NCBI RefSeq assembly: GCF_023914155.1
Contig: NZ_JAMWYS010000024.1
Coordinates: 434,001-498,000 of the forward strand
Length of the DNA: 64,000 nucleotides
Reading direction: 5' to 3'
Source: Solitalea agri
GTDB taxonomy: Bacteria > Bacteroidota > Bacteroidia > Sphingobacteriales > Sphingobacteriaceae
In this document: positions 41,556 through 50,237 of the stretch, in pieces
Layout of the letters: each line of letters begins with the position of its first letter
How positions within the stretch are numbered: position 1 is the first letter of the stretch
Notes under the pieces: model-generated
Seen by the model: only the letters and a program-made list of their open reading frames with translations
Database searches by the model: none
Told to the model about the DNA's origin: nothing
Program-made: the position numbers and the translations under genes

Positions 41556-42668
41556 TTATTTTAAAGAGAGATACTCCATGATCAACTTGGCTGTACGTTC
41601 CGAAGCTCCCGGCTCTCCCATTTGCTGATCAAGCTCATCATAATTTTGGAGCATCGTATTTCTGTATTGCTCATCATTTAAAATACTGTCCAGCTCAGCC
41701 TTAAGGTTTTTCTCATTGCAATCATCCTGAATCAGCTCTTTCACCACAAGCTTATCGACAATCAAATTTACCAATGAAATAAACCTGATTTTCACCAATA
41801 CTTTTGCTATGCCAATACTCAAAGGATTCCCCTTGTAAACCACCACTTGTGGTACATCTAACAAGGCTGTTTCGAGCGTGGCCGTACCTGATGCAACAAT
41901 GGCCGCCTCAGCATTTTTTAACAAGTCATAGGTTTTACCAAACACTACTGGAATTTGGGTTCCTTGTTTAAATTGTTCATAATACTCCGCAGTAAAGGTT
42001 GGCGCTCCGGCAATCACAAATTGCTTTTCAGGAAAATGAGCCTGCATCTTTACCATTTCAGGTAACAAACGTTCAATTTCTTGTTTACGGCTACCCGGTA
42101 AAAATGCCACAATCGGTTTACTGTCGAGCTGATTATCGTTTCTAAAATTCGAATTAAACGGATAAGCAGCTATTGCATCCAATAAAGGATTTCCCACATA
42201 GTCGACCTTCATTCCCCATTTATCATAAAAATCTACTTCAAATGGAAGAATACAGAACATATGATCGACCACCTTTTTGATCTTTAGAACCCGTTTTTGG
42301 TTCCAGGCCCAAACTTTAGGCGAGATATAATAGAAAACTTTGATGTCGTTTCTTTTAGCAAACTCAGCAATCTTTAAATTAAACCCTGGAAAATCTATTA
42401 GGATCAAGGCATCCGGACGATTGGCTAAGAGATCATTTTTACAGTCGGAAAGGTTTTTAAAGATCTTGCGCAGATTTACCACCACCTCAACAAACCCCAT
42501 AAAAGCCATATCCTTATAATGCTTACGAATATTCTCGCTTTCCGCAAGCATGAGATCACCACCCCAGAAACGAAACTCGGCCGCTGAATCCACTTTTTTT
42601 AAAGCACGCATCAGGTTAGAACCATGTAAATCTCCGGACGCCTCTCCGGTAATTATGTAGTATTTCAT
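41556..42668 (-). CDS. lpxB: Lipid-A-disaccharide synthase
   Basis: A 370-residue GT19 enzyme that joins UDP-2,3-diacylglucosamine and lipid X to form the lipid A disaccharide at the inner membrane. Seen: MKYYIITGEASGDLHGSNLM start, DFPGFNLKIAEFAK, VFYYISPKVWAWNQKRV, VDYVGNPLLDAI, FLPGSRKQEI and ASGTATLETAL with PQVVVYKGNPL, the conserved LpxB series. ATG at 42668 is preferred to one 8 codons upstream. It shares the strand with the membrane protein at 42754 and surE. Confidence 0.95.
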   Translation of the reverse strand: MKYYIITGEASGDLHGSNLMRALKKVDSAAEFRFWGGDLMLAESENIRKHYKDMAFMGFVEVVVNLRKIFKNLSDCKNDLLANRPDALILIDFPGFNLKIAEFAKRNDIKVFYYISPKVWAWNQKRVLKIKKVVDHMFCILPFEVDFYDKWGMKVDYVGNPLLDAIAAYPFNSNFRNDNQLDSKPIVAFLPGSRKQEIERLLPEMVKMQAHFPEKQFVIAGAPTFTAEYYEQFKQGTQIPVVFGKTYDLLKNAEAAIVASGTATLETALLDVPQVVVYKGNPLSIGIAKVLVKIRFISLVNLIVDKLVVKELIQDDCNEKNLKAELDSILNDEQYRNTMLQNYDELDQQMGEPGASERTAKLIMEYLSLK

Positions 42669-42680
42669 AAATAGCAAAAA

Positions 42681-42743
42681 TCCATGGTCCATAGTCCATG
42701 GTCCATTGCCGATACTATCGACTATAGACCATGGACTATGGAC
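42681..42743. repeat. Palindromic CATGG/ATAG repeat
   Basis: GTCCATAGTCCATGGTC (42687-42703) and its exact reverse complement GACCATGGACTATGGAC (42727-42743) form a perfect 17-base inverted repeat between lpxB and the next gene. Related words occur at 4316-4350 and 26040-26095. Confidence 0.75.
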
Positions 42744-42753
42744 TGTATATTTA

Positions 42754-43056
42754 TTAACTTTTAAAGAAAAAGACTGCTAAAACCACCAAAAAAGAAATCA
42801 GAAAAACTCCTTTTCCGGCATTACTTATTCCGTTCTTAAAATAATAGCGAACCAAAAACAGGTTAATGATCAGTCCAAGCAGGTAAATCGAGGAATCTCT
42901 GACACCAATTCTGTCGCCTAAATGGATAAATTCTACCAGAATAAAAGAAATTACCGGCACTATAATTCCTAATACAAATCCTAACAGAAAACTATCTTTT
43001 TTAAACAATCCGTTTGATTGGTCCTGACCTGATGGTAGTTGAATATTCTCACTCAT
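42754..43056 (-). CDS. Three-span membrane protein between surE and lpxB
   Basis: A 100-residue protein with a polar start (MSENIQLPSGQDQSNGLFKK) and three hydrophobic segments: SFLLGFVLGIIVPVISFILV, IYLLGLIINLFLVRYYF and GVFLISFLVVLAVFFF. No domain recognised. It lies 16 bases after surE and so is probably in one operon with it and lpxB. Role unknown; envelope context is set only by lpxB. Confidence 0.75.
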   Translation of the reverse strand: MSENIQLPSGQDQSNGLFKKDSFLLGFVLGIIVPVISFILVEFIHLGDRIGVRDSSIYLLGLIINLFLVRYYFKNGISNAGKGVFLISFLVVLAVFFFKS

Positions 43057-43072
43057 AAATTCAATCTAAGGG

Positions 43073-43843
43073 TTAAACGCTAAAATTCCAATTCTTTAAC
43101 GTTGGAATTGCATTGTATGATGTAAAATCAAAATGAACTGGCACTATTGAAGCATAACCTTCATTTAAAGCATATTCATCTGTATCTTCTCCTTTATCAT
43201 TCAAAACGAATTTACCGGTAAGCCAAAAGTAACGGCGTCCATTCGGATCCAATCGTTCATCAAACTCTTCTTCCCATTTGGCAATGGCCTGACGGCATAC
43301 CTTCAGCCCCTTTATTTCCTGCCCGGGAGGGAAATTAACATTTAACAACGTTCCGCTTGGCAATCCGTTATCCAAAATTTGCTTTGCTACTTCGGTAACA
43401 AAAGGACGTGTAGCTTCAAAATTGGCATCTTGTTTAAAATCACCCAATGAAAAACCTACCGAAGGAATCCCTTCAATAGCACCTTCCATAGCCGCCGACA
43501 TAGTTCCAGAGTAAATAACATTGATCGAAGAATTAAAGCCATGGTTTATACCTGAAACCAATAGATCAGGTTTCTTGTGTAAAACTTTATTAACAGCCAG
43601 CTTCACACAATCCACAGGAGTACCCGAGCATTGATACATTTCAACCCCTTCGTAAATATCCACTTTATCTAACCGCAAAGGTTTCGCTATGGTAACAGCA
43701 TGACCCATCCCCGACTGTGGACTATCAGGAGCGACAACTACTATATTTCCCAACTCTTGCATCAATTCAATTAAAACTTTAATTCCCGGCGCAGTTATAC
43801 CGTCATCGTTCGTAATTAATATAGTAGGGCGTTGTTTAGTCAT
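43073..43843 (-). CDS. surE: 5'/3'-nucleotidase SurE
   Basis: A 256-residue nucleotidase. Seen: ILITNDDGITAPGI with metal ligands D13 and D14, VVVAPDSPQSGMGHAVTI, MYQCSGTPVDCVKLAVNKVL, LLVSGINHGFNSSINVIYSGTMSAAMEGAIEGIPSVGFSL, all standard SurE blocks. It removes phosphate from 5' and 3' nucleotides in the cytoplasm and is linked to stationary-phase survival. First gene of a probable surE - membrane protein - lpxB operon. Confidence 0.96.
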   Translation of the reverse strand: MTKQRPTILITNDDGITAPGIKVLIELMQELGNIVVVAPDSPQSGMGHAVTIAKPLRLDKVDIYEGVEMYQCSGTPVDCVKLAVNKVLHKKPDLLVSGINHGFNSSINVIYSGTMSAAMEGAIEGIPSVGFSLGDFKQDANFEATRPFVTEVAKQILDNGLPSGTLLNVNFPPGQEIKGLKVCRQAIAKWEEEFDERLDPNGRRYFWLTGKFVLNDKGEDTDEYALNEGYASIVPVHFDFTSYNAIPTLKNWNFSV

Positions 43844-43937
43844 AATTTATGGTTTTTTATGATGCGAAAATAAGGAATACAAAAAACTTGATTGCTAAAT
43901 AAAATGTTTGATGCAGGTAAAAATAATCTGCGCAATA

Positions 43938-43958
43938 AAAAAGGGCCCTGGGGGCCCA
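43938..43958 (-). terminator. Terminator of the DUF5670 gene
   Basis: GGGCCC-TGG-GGGCCC (43944-43958) with six T following on the minus strand. It lies 56 bases after the small membrane-protein stop. Confidence 0.82.
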
Positions 43959-44014
43959 ATATAAAACCAAGAGTAAATTTAATTTAGATAAATGATACAG
44001 AAAGCTGCGACATC

Positions 44015-44167
44015 TTAAATGCTCCTGCCTCTGATAAAGTTTACCAAAACAGCAATAATGGCCAGTACAAGCAAAATATGAATAAGACCACCTGCAGAGT
44101 AAACAAAAAAGCCTAAAATCCAGCCTATCACTAAAATTACGGCGATTAAATACAATAAACTGTTCAT
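44015..44167 (-). CDS. Small DUF5670 (lmo0937-type) membrane protein
   Basis: ATG at 44167 opens a 50-codon frame: MNSLLYLIAVILVIGWILGF, then FVYSAGGLIHILLVLAIIAV and a short basic end LVNFIRGRSI. Two membrane hairpin segments with the G-W-x-x-G and S-A-G-G-L-I-H-I-L pattern are diagnostic of the lmo0937/DUF5670 family, a widespread tiny membrane protein often linked to stress response. Function is not known. Own terminator at 43938. Confidence 0.88.
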   Translation of the reverse strand: MNSLLYLIAVILVIGWILGFFVYSAGGLIHILLVLAIIAVLVNFIRGRSI

Positions 44168-44358
44168 AGTATTATGTTTTTAGTTAAAACCACTTTTACT
44201 ATGTATGTCTTGAAATAATAATGCCAAGAGGATTGAACAATTCGCTATAGTTGAATTAAGGCCTAATTTCTAATCTTCAGTCATTATATTATTGATTTAA
44301 CACCCCTTTTAGGTTAGATTTACCGTAGAAAAAATTCCACAACTCTTGAAAAAATAAA

Positions 44359-44378
44359 AAGGAGCCAAGTGGCTCCTT
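44359..44378 (-). terminator. Terminator of acs
   Basis: AAGGAGCC-AAGT-GGCTCCTT followed by T-rich sequence on the minus strand, 5 bases after the acs stop. Confidence 0.85.
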
Positions 44379-44382
44379 CATT

Positions 44383-46284
44383 TTAAGCGATAACGCCCGC
44401 CTTAATCTCATCTACTATTGCCGGGTCTAATAATGTTGAGGTATCTCCAACGTTTGCCAGGTCACCTTCAGCTACCTTGCGTAAGATACGACGCATAATT
44501 TTACCTGAACGGGTTTTAGGCAATCCGCTTACAAACTGAATTTTATCTGGTTTTGCAATCGGTCCTATAATCCTTGAAACGGTCATCAAAATATCTTGCT
44601 TCATTAAATTAGCGTCCGACGGTGTTTTTTCGGTGATTACATACGCATAGATACCCTGACCTTTAATATCATGAGGATACCCCACAACTGCCGACTCTAC
44701 TACACCTGTATGCATATTAATAGCATTCTCCACTTCGGCGGTACCAATACGATGCCCCGAAACATTTATTACATCATCTACCCTTCCGGTAATTCTGTAA
44801 TATCCGTCCTCATCGCGTAAGCAACCATCACCTGTAAAATACATATTCTCATAGGTAGAGAAATAAGTTTTACGGCAACGTTCGTGATCGCCATAAGTGG
44901 TACGAATCATTCCTGGCCAAGGGAACTTTATACAAAGGTTTCCTGATACGCCATTTCCTTCAATCTCCTGCCCTTTGTCGTCAATTAAACATGGTTGAAT
45001 GCCTGGCAATGGCAAAGTTGCATAACCTGGTTTTGTTGGTGTAATACCTGCAATTGGTGAAATCATAATACCTCCCGTTTCGGTTTGCCACCAGGTATCA
45101 ACAATCGGACAATTACCTTTACCGATATGATCATGGAACCAGTGCCATGCTTCTTCATTAATGGGCTCTCCAACCGAACCTAATTTGGTCAATGAAGAAA
45201 GGTCTTTTTTCTCAACATGTTTTAATCCTGATGCCATTAATGAACGAATTGCTGTTGGTGCAGTATATAAGGTGGTTACCCTATGCTTTTGCACGATATC
45301 CCAGAAACGCCCCGGATCAGGCCAAGTTGGAATACCCTCGAACATTACTGAGGTTGCTCCTGATAATAATGGACCATAGACGATATATGAGTGACCGGTG
45401 ATCCAGCCGATGTCAGCTGTACAGAAGAATATTTCAGGTTGTGAATATTGAAACACATTTTCAAAAGTGTATTGGGCAAAAACCATGTATCCGCCACATG
45501 TATGCAATACACCTTTAGGCTTGCCGGTTGAACCAGAAGTATATAATACGAATAAAGTATCTTCGGAGTCCATTGGTTCAGCCGGACAATCGGCCCCAAC
45601 AGTTGCTAATTCTTCATCCCACCAGTAATCACGACCACGCTGCATGTAGGCAGGTGTTTTAATTTTAGTATAAACTATTACCTTTTTTACTGAAGGACAT
45701 AGTTCAAGAGCATCATCCATCACCGATTTAAGTGGAATTTCTTTATTTCCACGAACTCCTCCATCGGCTGTAATTACTAAGGAAGCTTGCGCATCCTGAA
45801 TACGATCAGCAATAGAATGAGCAGAAAATCCACCAAAAACAACCGAATGAATAGCACCGATACGGGCACAAGCTAATACAGCGATGGCCAGTTCAGGTAT
45901 CATTGGCATATAAATACAAATGCGATCACCTTTTTTAGCGCCATGCTTTTTCAACACATTGGCGAAACGACAAACTTTCTCATAAAGTTCGCGGTAAGTA
46001 TATTTTACGGTCTGATCATTCGGATTATTAGGTTCCCAAATATAGGCTACGGTATTGCCGTTTTTCTCTAAATGTCTGTCGAGACAGTTTTCAGTAATAT
46101 TAAGTTTACCACCTGTAAACCATTTAACATTAGGCTCGGTGAAGTTCCAATCTAACACCTGATCCCATTTTTTTTGCCAACGAAAAGTGTCGGCAATGTC
46201 CGCCCAGAATCCTTCAGGATCTTCTACACTTTTTTTGTAAACCTGTTGATACTCCTCGAACGAACTAATTTTAAAGCTACTCAT
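44383..46284 (-). CDS. acs: Acetyl-CoA synthetase
   Basis: A 633-residue AMP-forming acetate-CoA ligase. Seen: DPEGFWADIADTFRWQKKWD, the acyl-adenylate P-loop LYTSGSTGKPKGVLHT, DTWWQTETGGIMISPIAG (substrate loop with the Trp that limits the acyl group to acetate), YFTGDGCLRDEDGYYRITGRVDDVINVSGHRIGT, and PKTRSGKIMRR with the lysine that is acetylated in regulated Acs. It activates acetate for the TCA cycle and lipid synthesis. ATG at 46284 (MSSFKISSFEEYQ) is preferred to one 13 codons upstream. Monocistronic. Confidence 0.96.
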   Translation of the reverse strand: MSSFKISSFEEYQQVYKKSVEDPEGFWADIADTFRWQKKWDQVLDWNFTEPNVKWFTGGKLNITENCLDRHLEKNGNTVAYIWEPNNPNDQTVKYTYRELYEKVCRFANVLKKHGAKKGDRICIYMPMIPELAIAVLACARIGAIHSVVFGGFSAHSIADRIQDAQASLVITADGGVRGNKEIPLKSVMDDALELCPSVKKVIVYTKIKTPAYMQRGRDYWWDEELATVGADCPAEPMDSEDTLFVLYTSGSTGKPKGVLHTCGGYMVFAQYTFENVFQYSQPEIFFCTADIGWITGHSYIVYGPLLSGATSVMFEGIPTWPDPGRFWDIVQKHRVTTLYTAPTAIRSLMASGLKHVEKKDLSSLTKLGSVGEPINEEAWHWFHDHIGKGNCPIVDTWWQTETGGIMISPIAGITPTKPGYATLPLPGIQPCLIDDKGQEIEGNGVSGNLCIKFPWPGMIRTTYGDHERCRKTYFSTYENMYFTGDGCLRDEDGYYRITGRVDDVINVSGHRIGTAEVENAINMHTGVVESAVVGYPHDIKGQGIYAYVITEKTPSDANLMKQDILMTVSRIIGPIAKPDKIQFVSGLPKTRSGKIMRRILRKVAEGDLANVGDTSTLLDPAIVDEIKAGVIA

Positions 46285-46863
46285 ATTCCGTAAATCTGGT
46301 TGAAAATTTATCAATAATCGCAATGAGGTATTGCAATTACAAAAAACTATACAATATTATGTTATCAAATTATAAAAATGAAACCTATCTTAATTTTTAC
46401 GCCTATAGCTTAGTTATCTATATGATTTCATATTTACTAAGTACATTTAAAAATATTTTAAAAACAAATCTATTTTTTAACCTCTTACATTACCCAACTA
46501 TTATTATCCTGAAAACTCTTATTTCTGTGAAGTTCATCAATCATAATATTCATCAATTATTGAAATTTCAAACCTAAATTTACTCAAACCCGAATATTAA
46601 TACCTGATTTTTAAAACGAATAAATTAGTCAAATAATGGTGCTCTTTGCGAAAACTCACTCGCTTGTCACTCATTAGGCATTCCCAATTATTGACTATTA
46701 AGCAGAAGATCACTATCTTTGCGCCTTTAATTCAAGGGACTCAGATTTTTATGAATCAACGAATGAATAATTGAAATTCATTTTGTTGTTCTCGTAAATT
46801 ATTCTGATATTTGCGTCCCATTTAATAAAAGACTAATAATTAGCATATTAATACTTTAGAGCA
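46285..46863. other. Intergenic region between acs and rpmB
   Basis: About 580 AT-rich bases. An 84-codon frame (46323-46577) is very Asn/Ile/Tyr-rich, lacks family features and is not called. The right half contains the rpmB promoters. From 46735 to 46863 a leader of about 140 bases precedes rpmB. Confidence 0.6.
46691..46721 (+). promoter_or_regulatory. Promoter of the L28-L33 operon
   Basis: TTGA (46691-46694), 19 bases, TATCTTTG (46714-46721): a good match to the Bacteroidota primary-sigma consensus TTTG-N19-TAnnTTTG. A second weaker one, TTTG (46782) to GATATTTG (46806-46813), lies downstream. Confidence 0.6.
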
Positions 46864-47097
46864 ATGTCGAGAGTTTGTGATTTAACCGGAAAAGGCGCCA
46901 TGAAAGGTCACAACGTTTCTAATTCGAACGTTAAAACCAAGCGCAAATTCTTCCCTAACCTACAATTAAAGAAGTTTTATATTCCTGAAGAAGATCGTTG
47001 GATCACTTTAAAGGTATCAACTTCAGCATTGAAAACCATCAACAAAAATGGTATTTCATCATGCATTCAGAAATTTCTGAAAAAAGGTTACATATAA
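46864..47097 (+). CDS. rpmB: 50S ribosomal protein L28
   Basis: A 77-residue L28. Seen: MSRVCDLTGKGAMKGHNVSN at the start, SNVKTKRKFFPNLQLKKFYI and the family end with ITLKVSTSALKTINKNGI. Full length for the family in Bacteroidota. First gene of the rpmB-rpmG-DUF4295 group. Confidence 0.97.
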   Translation: MSRVCDLTGKGAMKGHNVSNSNVKTKRKFFPNLQLKKFYIPEEDRWITLKVSTSALKTINKNGISSCIQKFLKKGYI

Positions 47098-47117
47098 GAT
47101 TTAAAATAATTTAGGCG

Positions 47118-47300
47118 ATGGCTAAAAAAGGAAACAGAGTACAGGTAATTCTTGAGTGCACTGAGCACAAAGAAAGTGGTATGCCTGGTACATCAAGATA
47201 TATTACCACCAAGAACAAGAAAAATACAACTGAGCGTTTAGAGTTGAAAAAATTCAACAATGTATTACGCCGTGTAACTGTTCACAAAGAGATTAAGTAA
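47118..47300 (+). CDS. rpmG: 50S ribosomal protein L33
   Basis: A 60-residue L33: [40 protein letters not shown] and the end [10 protein letters not shown]. Only one of the four zinc cysteines (C14) remains, so it is the zinc-independent form. It follows rpmB by 20 bases. Confidence 0.96.
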   Translation: MAKKGNRVQVILECTEHKESGMPGTSRYITTKNKKNTTERLELKKFNNVLRRVTVHKEIK

Positions 47301-47377
47301 TTTCAGTTTAATGTTTTAAGGTTTTTGTTGAGACAACAATCCACCTGACAACAAATTACTACTAAAAATTTAAGAAA

Positions 47378-47536
47378 ATGGCTAAGAAAGTAGTTGCAAC
47401 ACTTAAAACCGGTACCGGTAAAGAATACTCTAAAGTAATTACAACCGTACGTTCACCAAAAACTGGTGCATACAGTTTTAAAGAAGTGGTTGTTCACAAC
47501 GATCACGTTAAAGACATAATCGCTAACGCTAAATAA
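47378..47536 (+). CDS. DUF4295 family protein
   Basis: A 52-codon frame: MAKKVVATLKTGTGKEYSKV, then ITTVRSPKTGAYSFKEVVVH and NDHVKDIIANAK. This matches DUF4295, a tiny basic protein that in Bacteroidota always follows L33 and is taken to be ribosome-associated. The position here is the canonical one. Confidence 0.94.
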   Translation: MAKKVVATLKTGTGKEYSKVITTVRSPKTGAYSFKEVVVHNDHVKDIIANAK

Positions 47537-47558
47537 TATAGCTTAAAGTATTATATGG

Positions 47559-47587
47559 AGCTTCTTTCTGTAGAAAGAAGCTTTTTT
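47559..47587 (+). terminator. Terminator of the L28-L33 operon
   Basis: AGCTTCTTTC (47559-47568), loop TGTA, GAAAGAAGCT (47573-47582) and five more T. Confidence 0.93.
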
Positions 47588-47644
47588 AGTTTCTATACAA
47601 GAATATCGTCTCATTAGTTGAAATATAATCTGGAGGCTTTATTC

Positions 47645-47652
47645 TATCTTTG
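47645..47652 (+). promoter_or_regulatory. -7 box of the ftsY promoter
   Basis: TATCTTTG, a perfect TAnnTTTG, 58 bases before ftsY. The matching -33 element is not clear. Confidence 0.5.
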
Positions 47653-47709
47653 CGATAATTTTGAGGTCAGCATCAAATTTTGACCTCAGACCTCAAAAAC
47701 ATATAAAAA

Positions 47710-48684
47710 ATGGGATTATTCGATTTTTTTAAACGCTCAAAACCTGAAGAAATCAAAGCCGAGCAAGAGGCCTTAGATAAAGGACTTGAAAAAACAAAAC
47801 AAAATGTTTTTTCAAGGCTTACCAAAATGGTTGCCGGTAAATCAACTGTAGATGACGATGTGCTTGACGAGCTTGAAGAGATCTTAGTTACCTCTGACGT
47901 TGGTGTTTCTACCACTCTCAAAATCATTGAGCGTATTGAAGAACGTGTTTCAAGAGATAAATACCTTGGCACATCGGAACTTAATTCAATCTTAAGAGAA
48001 GAAATCACCGAACTACTCGAGGAGAATAACTCTTCTGATTTCGACAAATTAAATGTCGACGAGAAAGTTCGTCCTTATGTTATTATGGTTGTAGGTGTTA
48101 ATGGCGTAGGTAAAACTACCACCATCGGAAAGCTTGCTCATAAGTTTAAACAGGCGGGCAAAAAAGTGGTATTAGGTGCTGGTGATACATTCCGCGCAGC
48201 GGCAGTTGACCAGCTTCATATTTGGGGAGAGCGTGTTGGGGTGCGCGTTGTATCGCAACAAATGGGTTCAGATCCAGCTTCAGTAGCATATGACACCCTT
48301 CAATCGGCCATTGCTCATGGAGAAGAAGTGGCTATTATTGACACAGCAGGTCGTTTACACAACAAAGTGGGCCTGATGAATGAGCTCACCAAGATTAAGA
48401 ACGTGATGAAGAAGGTTGTGCCTGATGCTCCTCATGAAATTTTATTGGTACTAGATGCTTCAACCGGACAAAACGCCATTGAACAATGCAAGCAATTTAC
48501 CCAGGCAACTGATGTAAATGCATTGGCATTAACTAAACTCGATGGAACTGCAAAAGGCGGAGTTGTAATTGGTATTTCAGATCAGTTTAAAATTCCGGTA
48601 AAATATATTGGTGTAGGCGAAGGAATCAACGACTTACAACTATTTAATAAAGTAGAGTTTGTGAACTCGCTATTTAAAAATTAA
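47710..48684 (+). CDS. ftsY: Signal recognition particle receptor FtsY
   Basis: A 324-residue SRP GTPase. Short acidic N-terminal A domain, then the N domain and the NG core: VVGVNGVGKTTTIGKLAHKF (G1), GDTFRAAAVDQL (G2), IDTAGRLHNKVGLMNEL (G3), ALTKLDGTAKGG (G4) and the closing GVGEGINDLQLF. It docks ribosome-SRP complexes at the inner membrane. It is the usual gene between the DUF4295 gene and rimO in this phylum. Confidence 0.96.
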   Translation: MGLFDFFKRSKPEEIKAEQEALDKGLEKTKQNVFSRLTKMVAGKSTVDDDVLDELEEILVTSDVGVSTTLKIIERIEERVSRDKYLGTSELNSILREEITELLEENNSSDFDKLNVDEKVRPYVIMVVGVNGVGKTTTIGKLAHKFKQAGKKVVLGAGDTFRAAAVDQLHIWGERVGVRVVSQQMGSDPASVAYDTLQSAIAHGEEVAIIDTAGRLHNKVGLMNELTKIKNVMKKVVPDAPHEILLVLDASTGQNAIEQCKQFTQATDVNALALTKLDGTAKGGVVIGISDQFKIPVKYIGVGEGINDLQLFNKVEFVNSLFKN

Positions 48685-48767
48685 TAATTACGAGTTACGA
48701 GTTACGAGTTGGTCAGATGTAGATTGGTTAACCCGTAACCCGCAACTCGGGACCCGTAATTATTCTA
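48685..48767. repeat. Palindromic GAGTTAC repeat
   Basis: AATAATTACGAGTTACGAGT (from 48684) is partly complementary to AACCCGCAACTCGGGACCCG (from 48737) and the following TAATTATT. The ACGAGTT unit is repeated three times. This is a low-complexity repeat of the sort found in many intergenic gaps here. Confidence 0.6.
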
Positions 48768-50102
48768 ATGAGAACTAAAGGATTAAAACCAGCAGAGGCA
48801 AAAGTTCAACCTAAAGTAAATGTAATTACCCTGGGTTGTTCAAAGAATATTGTAGACTCAGAAGTATTGATGGGCCAGCTAAAAGGCAATAGCTTTAACG
48901 TGGTTCATGAATCAGAGAAAGTAGGAAAAGATGATATTGTGATCATTAACACCTGTGGGTTTATAGATAACGCCAAACAGGAGTCTATTGACACCATTCT
49001 TCAATACAGCGAACTGAAGGATAAAGGAAAAGTGGGAAAAGTAATTGTTACAGGTTGCCTTTCTGAACGTTATAAACCTGAATTGGAAGCGGAGATTACA
49101 AACGTTGATGCATTTTATGGAACCAACGATTTGAAACAAATGCTTACTAATTTGGGAGCTGATTACAAGCATGAACTCATTGGTGAACGTTTGCTAACTA
49201 CACCTAAACATTTTGCATTTTTCAAAATTGCCGAAGGTTGTAACCGTCCTTGTTCATTTTGCGCCATTCCGTTAATGCGTGGAATGCACGTATCAAAACC
49301 TATTGACGAGCTGGTGAAAGAAGCTAAAGTGCTAGCTAAAAATGGCACTAAAGAACTTGTGTTAATTGCTCAGGACCTTACTTATTATGGTTTAGACCTA
49401 TATAACGAACGTAAACTGGCCGATTTACTTCGTAACCTTTCTGATGTAAATGGCATTGAATGGATTCGTTTGCAATATGCATATCCTTCGCAGTTTCCAA
49501 TGGATATATTAGATGTGATGAACGAGCGCGAGAATATTTGTAATTACCTCGACATGCCACTTCAACATATTACCGACAATATGCTAAAATCAATGCGTCG
49601 TGGAATTTCAAAACGTCGTACTGTTGAGCTAGTTGACCAGATCCGTCAACGTGTACCTGATATTGCTTTACGTACCACGCTTATTTCCGGATACCCTGGA
49701 GAAACCCAAGAAGACCATGATGAATTGCTAGCTTTTGTTGAACAAACCCGTTTTGATCGTTTAGGTGTTTTCACTTACTCTCATGAGGAAAAAACACATG
49801 CCTATTCATTAGAAGATGATGTTGCGGATGAAGTAAAGCAAGAACGCCTTGAGGAGATCATGGACCTTCAACAAGGAATTTCTTTTGAGAAAAATCAAGA
49901 AAAATTAGGCAAAACCTATAAAGTTTTAATCGATAAGAAAGATGGGGATTACTTTGTTGGACGAACTGAATACGATTCGCCTGAAGTTGACAATGAAGTA
50001 TTAATTGATGCCCGTGAACACTACGTCACAGTAGGCGATTTTTGCAAAGTAAAAATTGATCGCGCTGAAGATTTCGACCTTTACGGAACCCCTGTAAAAT
50101 AA
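48768..50102 (+). CDS. rimO: Ribosomal protein S12 methylthiotransferase RimO
   Basis: A 444-residue radical-SAM enzyme that methylthiolates an aspartate of ribosomal protein S12. The N-terminal UPF0004 domain has the first cluster cysteines in VITLGCSKNIVDSE, INTCGF and VTGCLSE. The radical-SAM cluster is EGCNRPCSFCAIP. The TRAM domain (KDGDYFVGRTEYDSPEVDNEV) ends the protein. Standard length. Confidence 0.96.
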   Translation: MRTKGLKPAEAKVQPKVNVITLGCSKNIVDSEVLMGQLKGNSFNVVHESEKVGKDDIVIINTCGFIDNAKQESIDTILQYSELKDKGKVGKVIVTGCLSERYKPELEAEITNVDAFYGTNDLKQMLTNLGADYKHELIGERLLTTPKHFAFFKIAEGCNRPCSFCAIPLMRGMHVSKPIDELVKEAKVLAKNGTKELVLIAQDLTYYGLDLYNERKLADLLRNLSDVNGIEWIRLQYAYPSQFPMDILDVMNERENICNYLDMPLQHITDNMLKSMRRGISKRRTVELVDQIRQRVPDIALRTTLISGYPGETQEDHDELLAFVEQTRFDRLGVFTYSHEEKTHAYSLEDDVADEVKQERLEEIMDLQQGISFEKNQEKLGKTYKVLIDKKDGDYFVGRTEYDSPEVDNEVLIDAREHYVTVGDFCKVKIDRAEDFDLYGTPVK

Positions 50103-50112
50103 AACATTAATT

Positions 50113-50153
50113 ATGCGATGTGAGAAATTCAACAAATAACGCTCACATCGCAT
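50113..50153 (+). terminator. Hairpin after rimO
   Basis: ATGCGATGTGAG (50113-50124) and CTCACATCGCAT (50142-50153), a perfect 12-bp stem with a 17-base loop and no T run. Likely an imperfect terminator. Confidence 0.6.
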
Positions 50154-50237
50154 ATCTAATATCACGCTTCTTTTTACAAAACATTATTGCCTGTATCTTG
50201 TTCCACCATTAAATTTGACATACCAACTTACAATTTA

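Noticed and set aside
46323-46577. 84-codon ORF upstream of acs
   Set aside because: Asn/Ile/Tyr-rich translation typical of AT-rich non-coding DNA; overlaps the acs promoter area.
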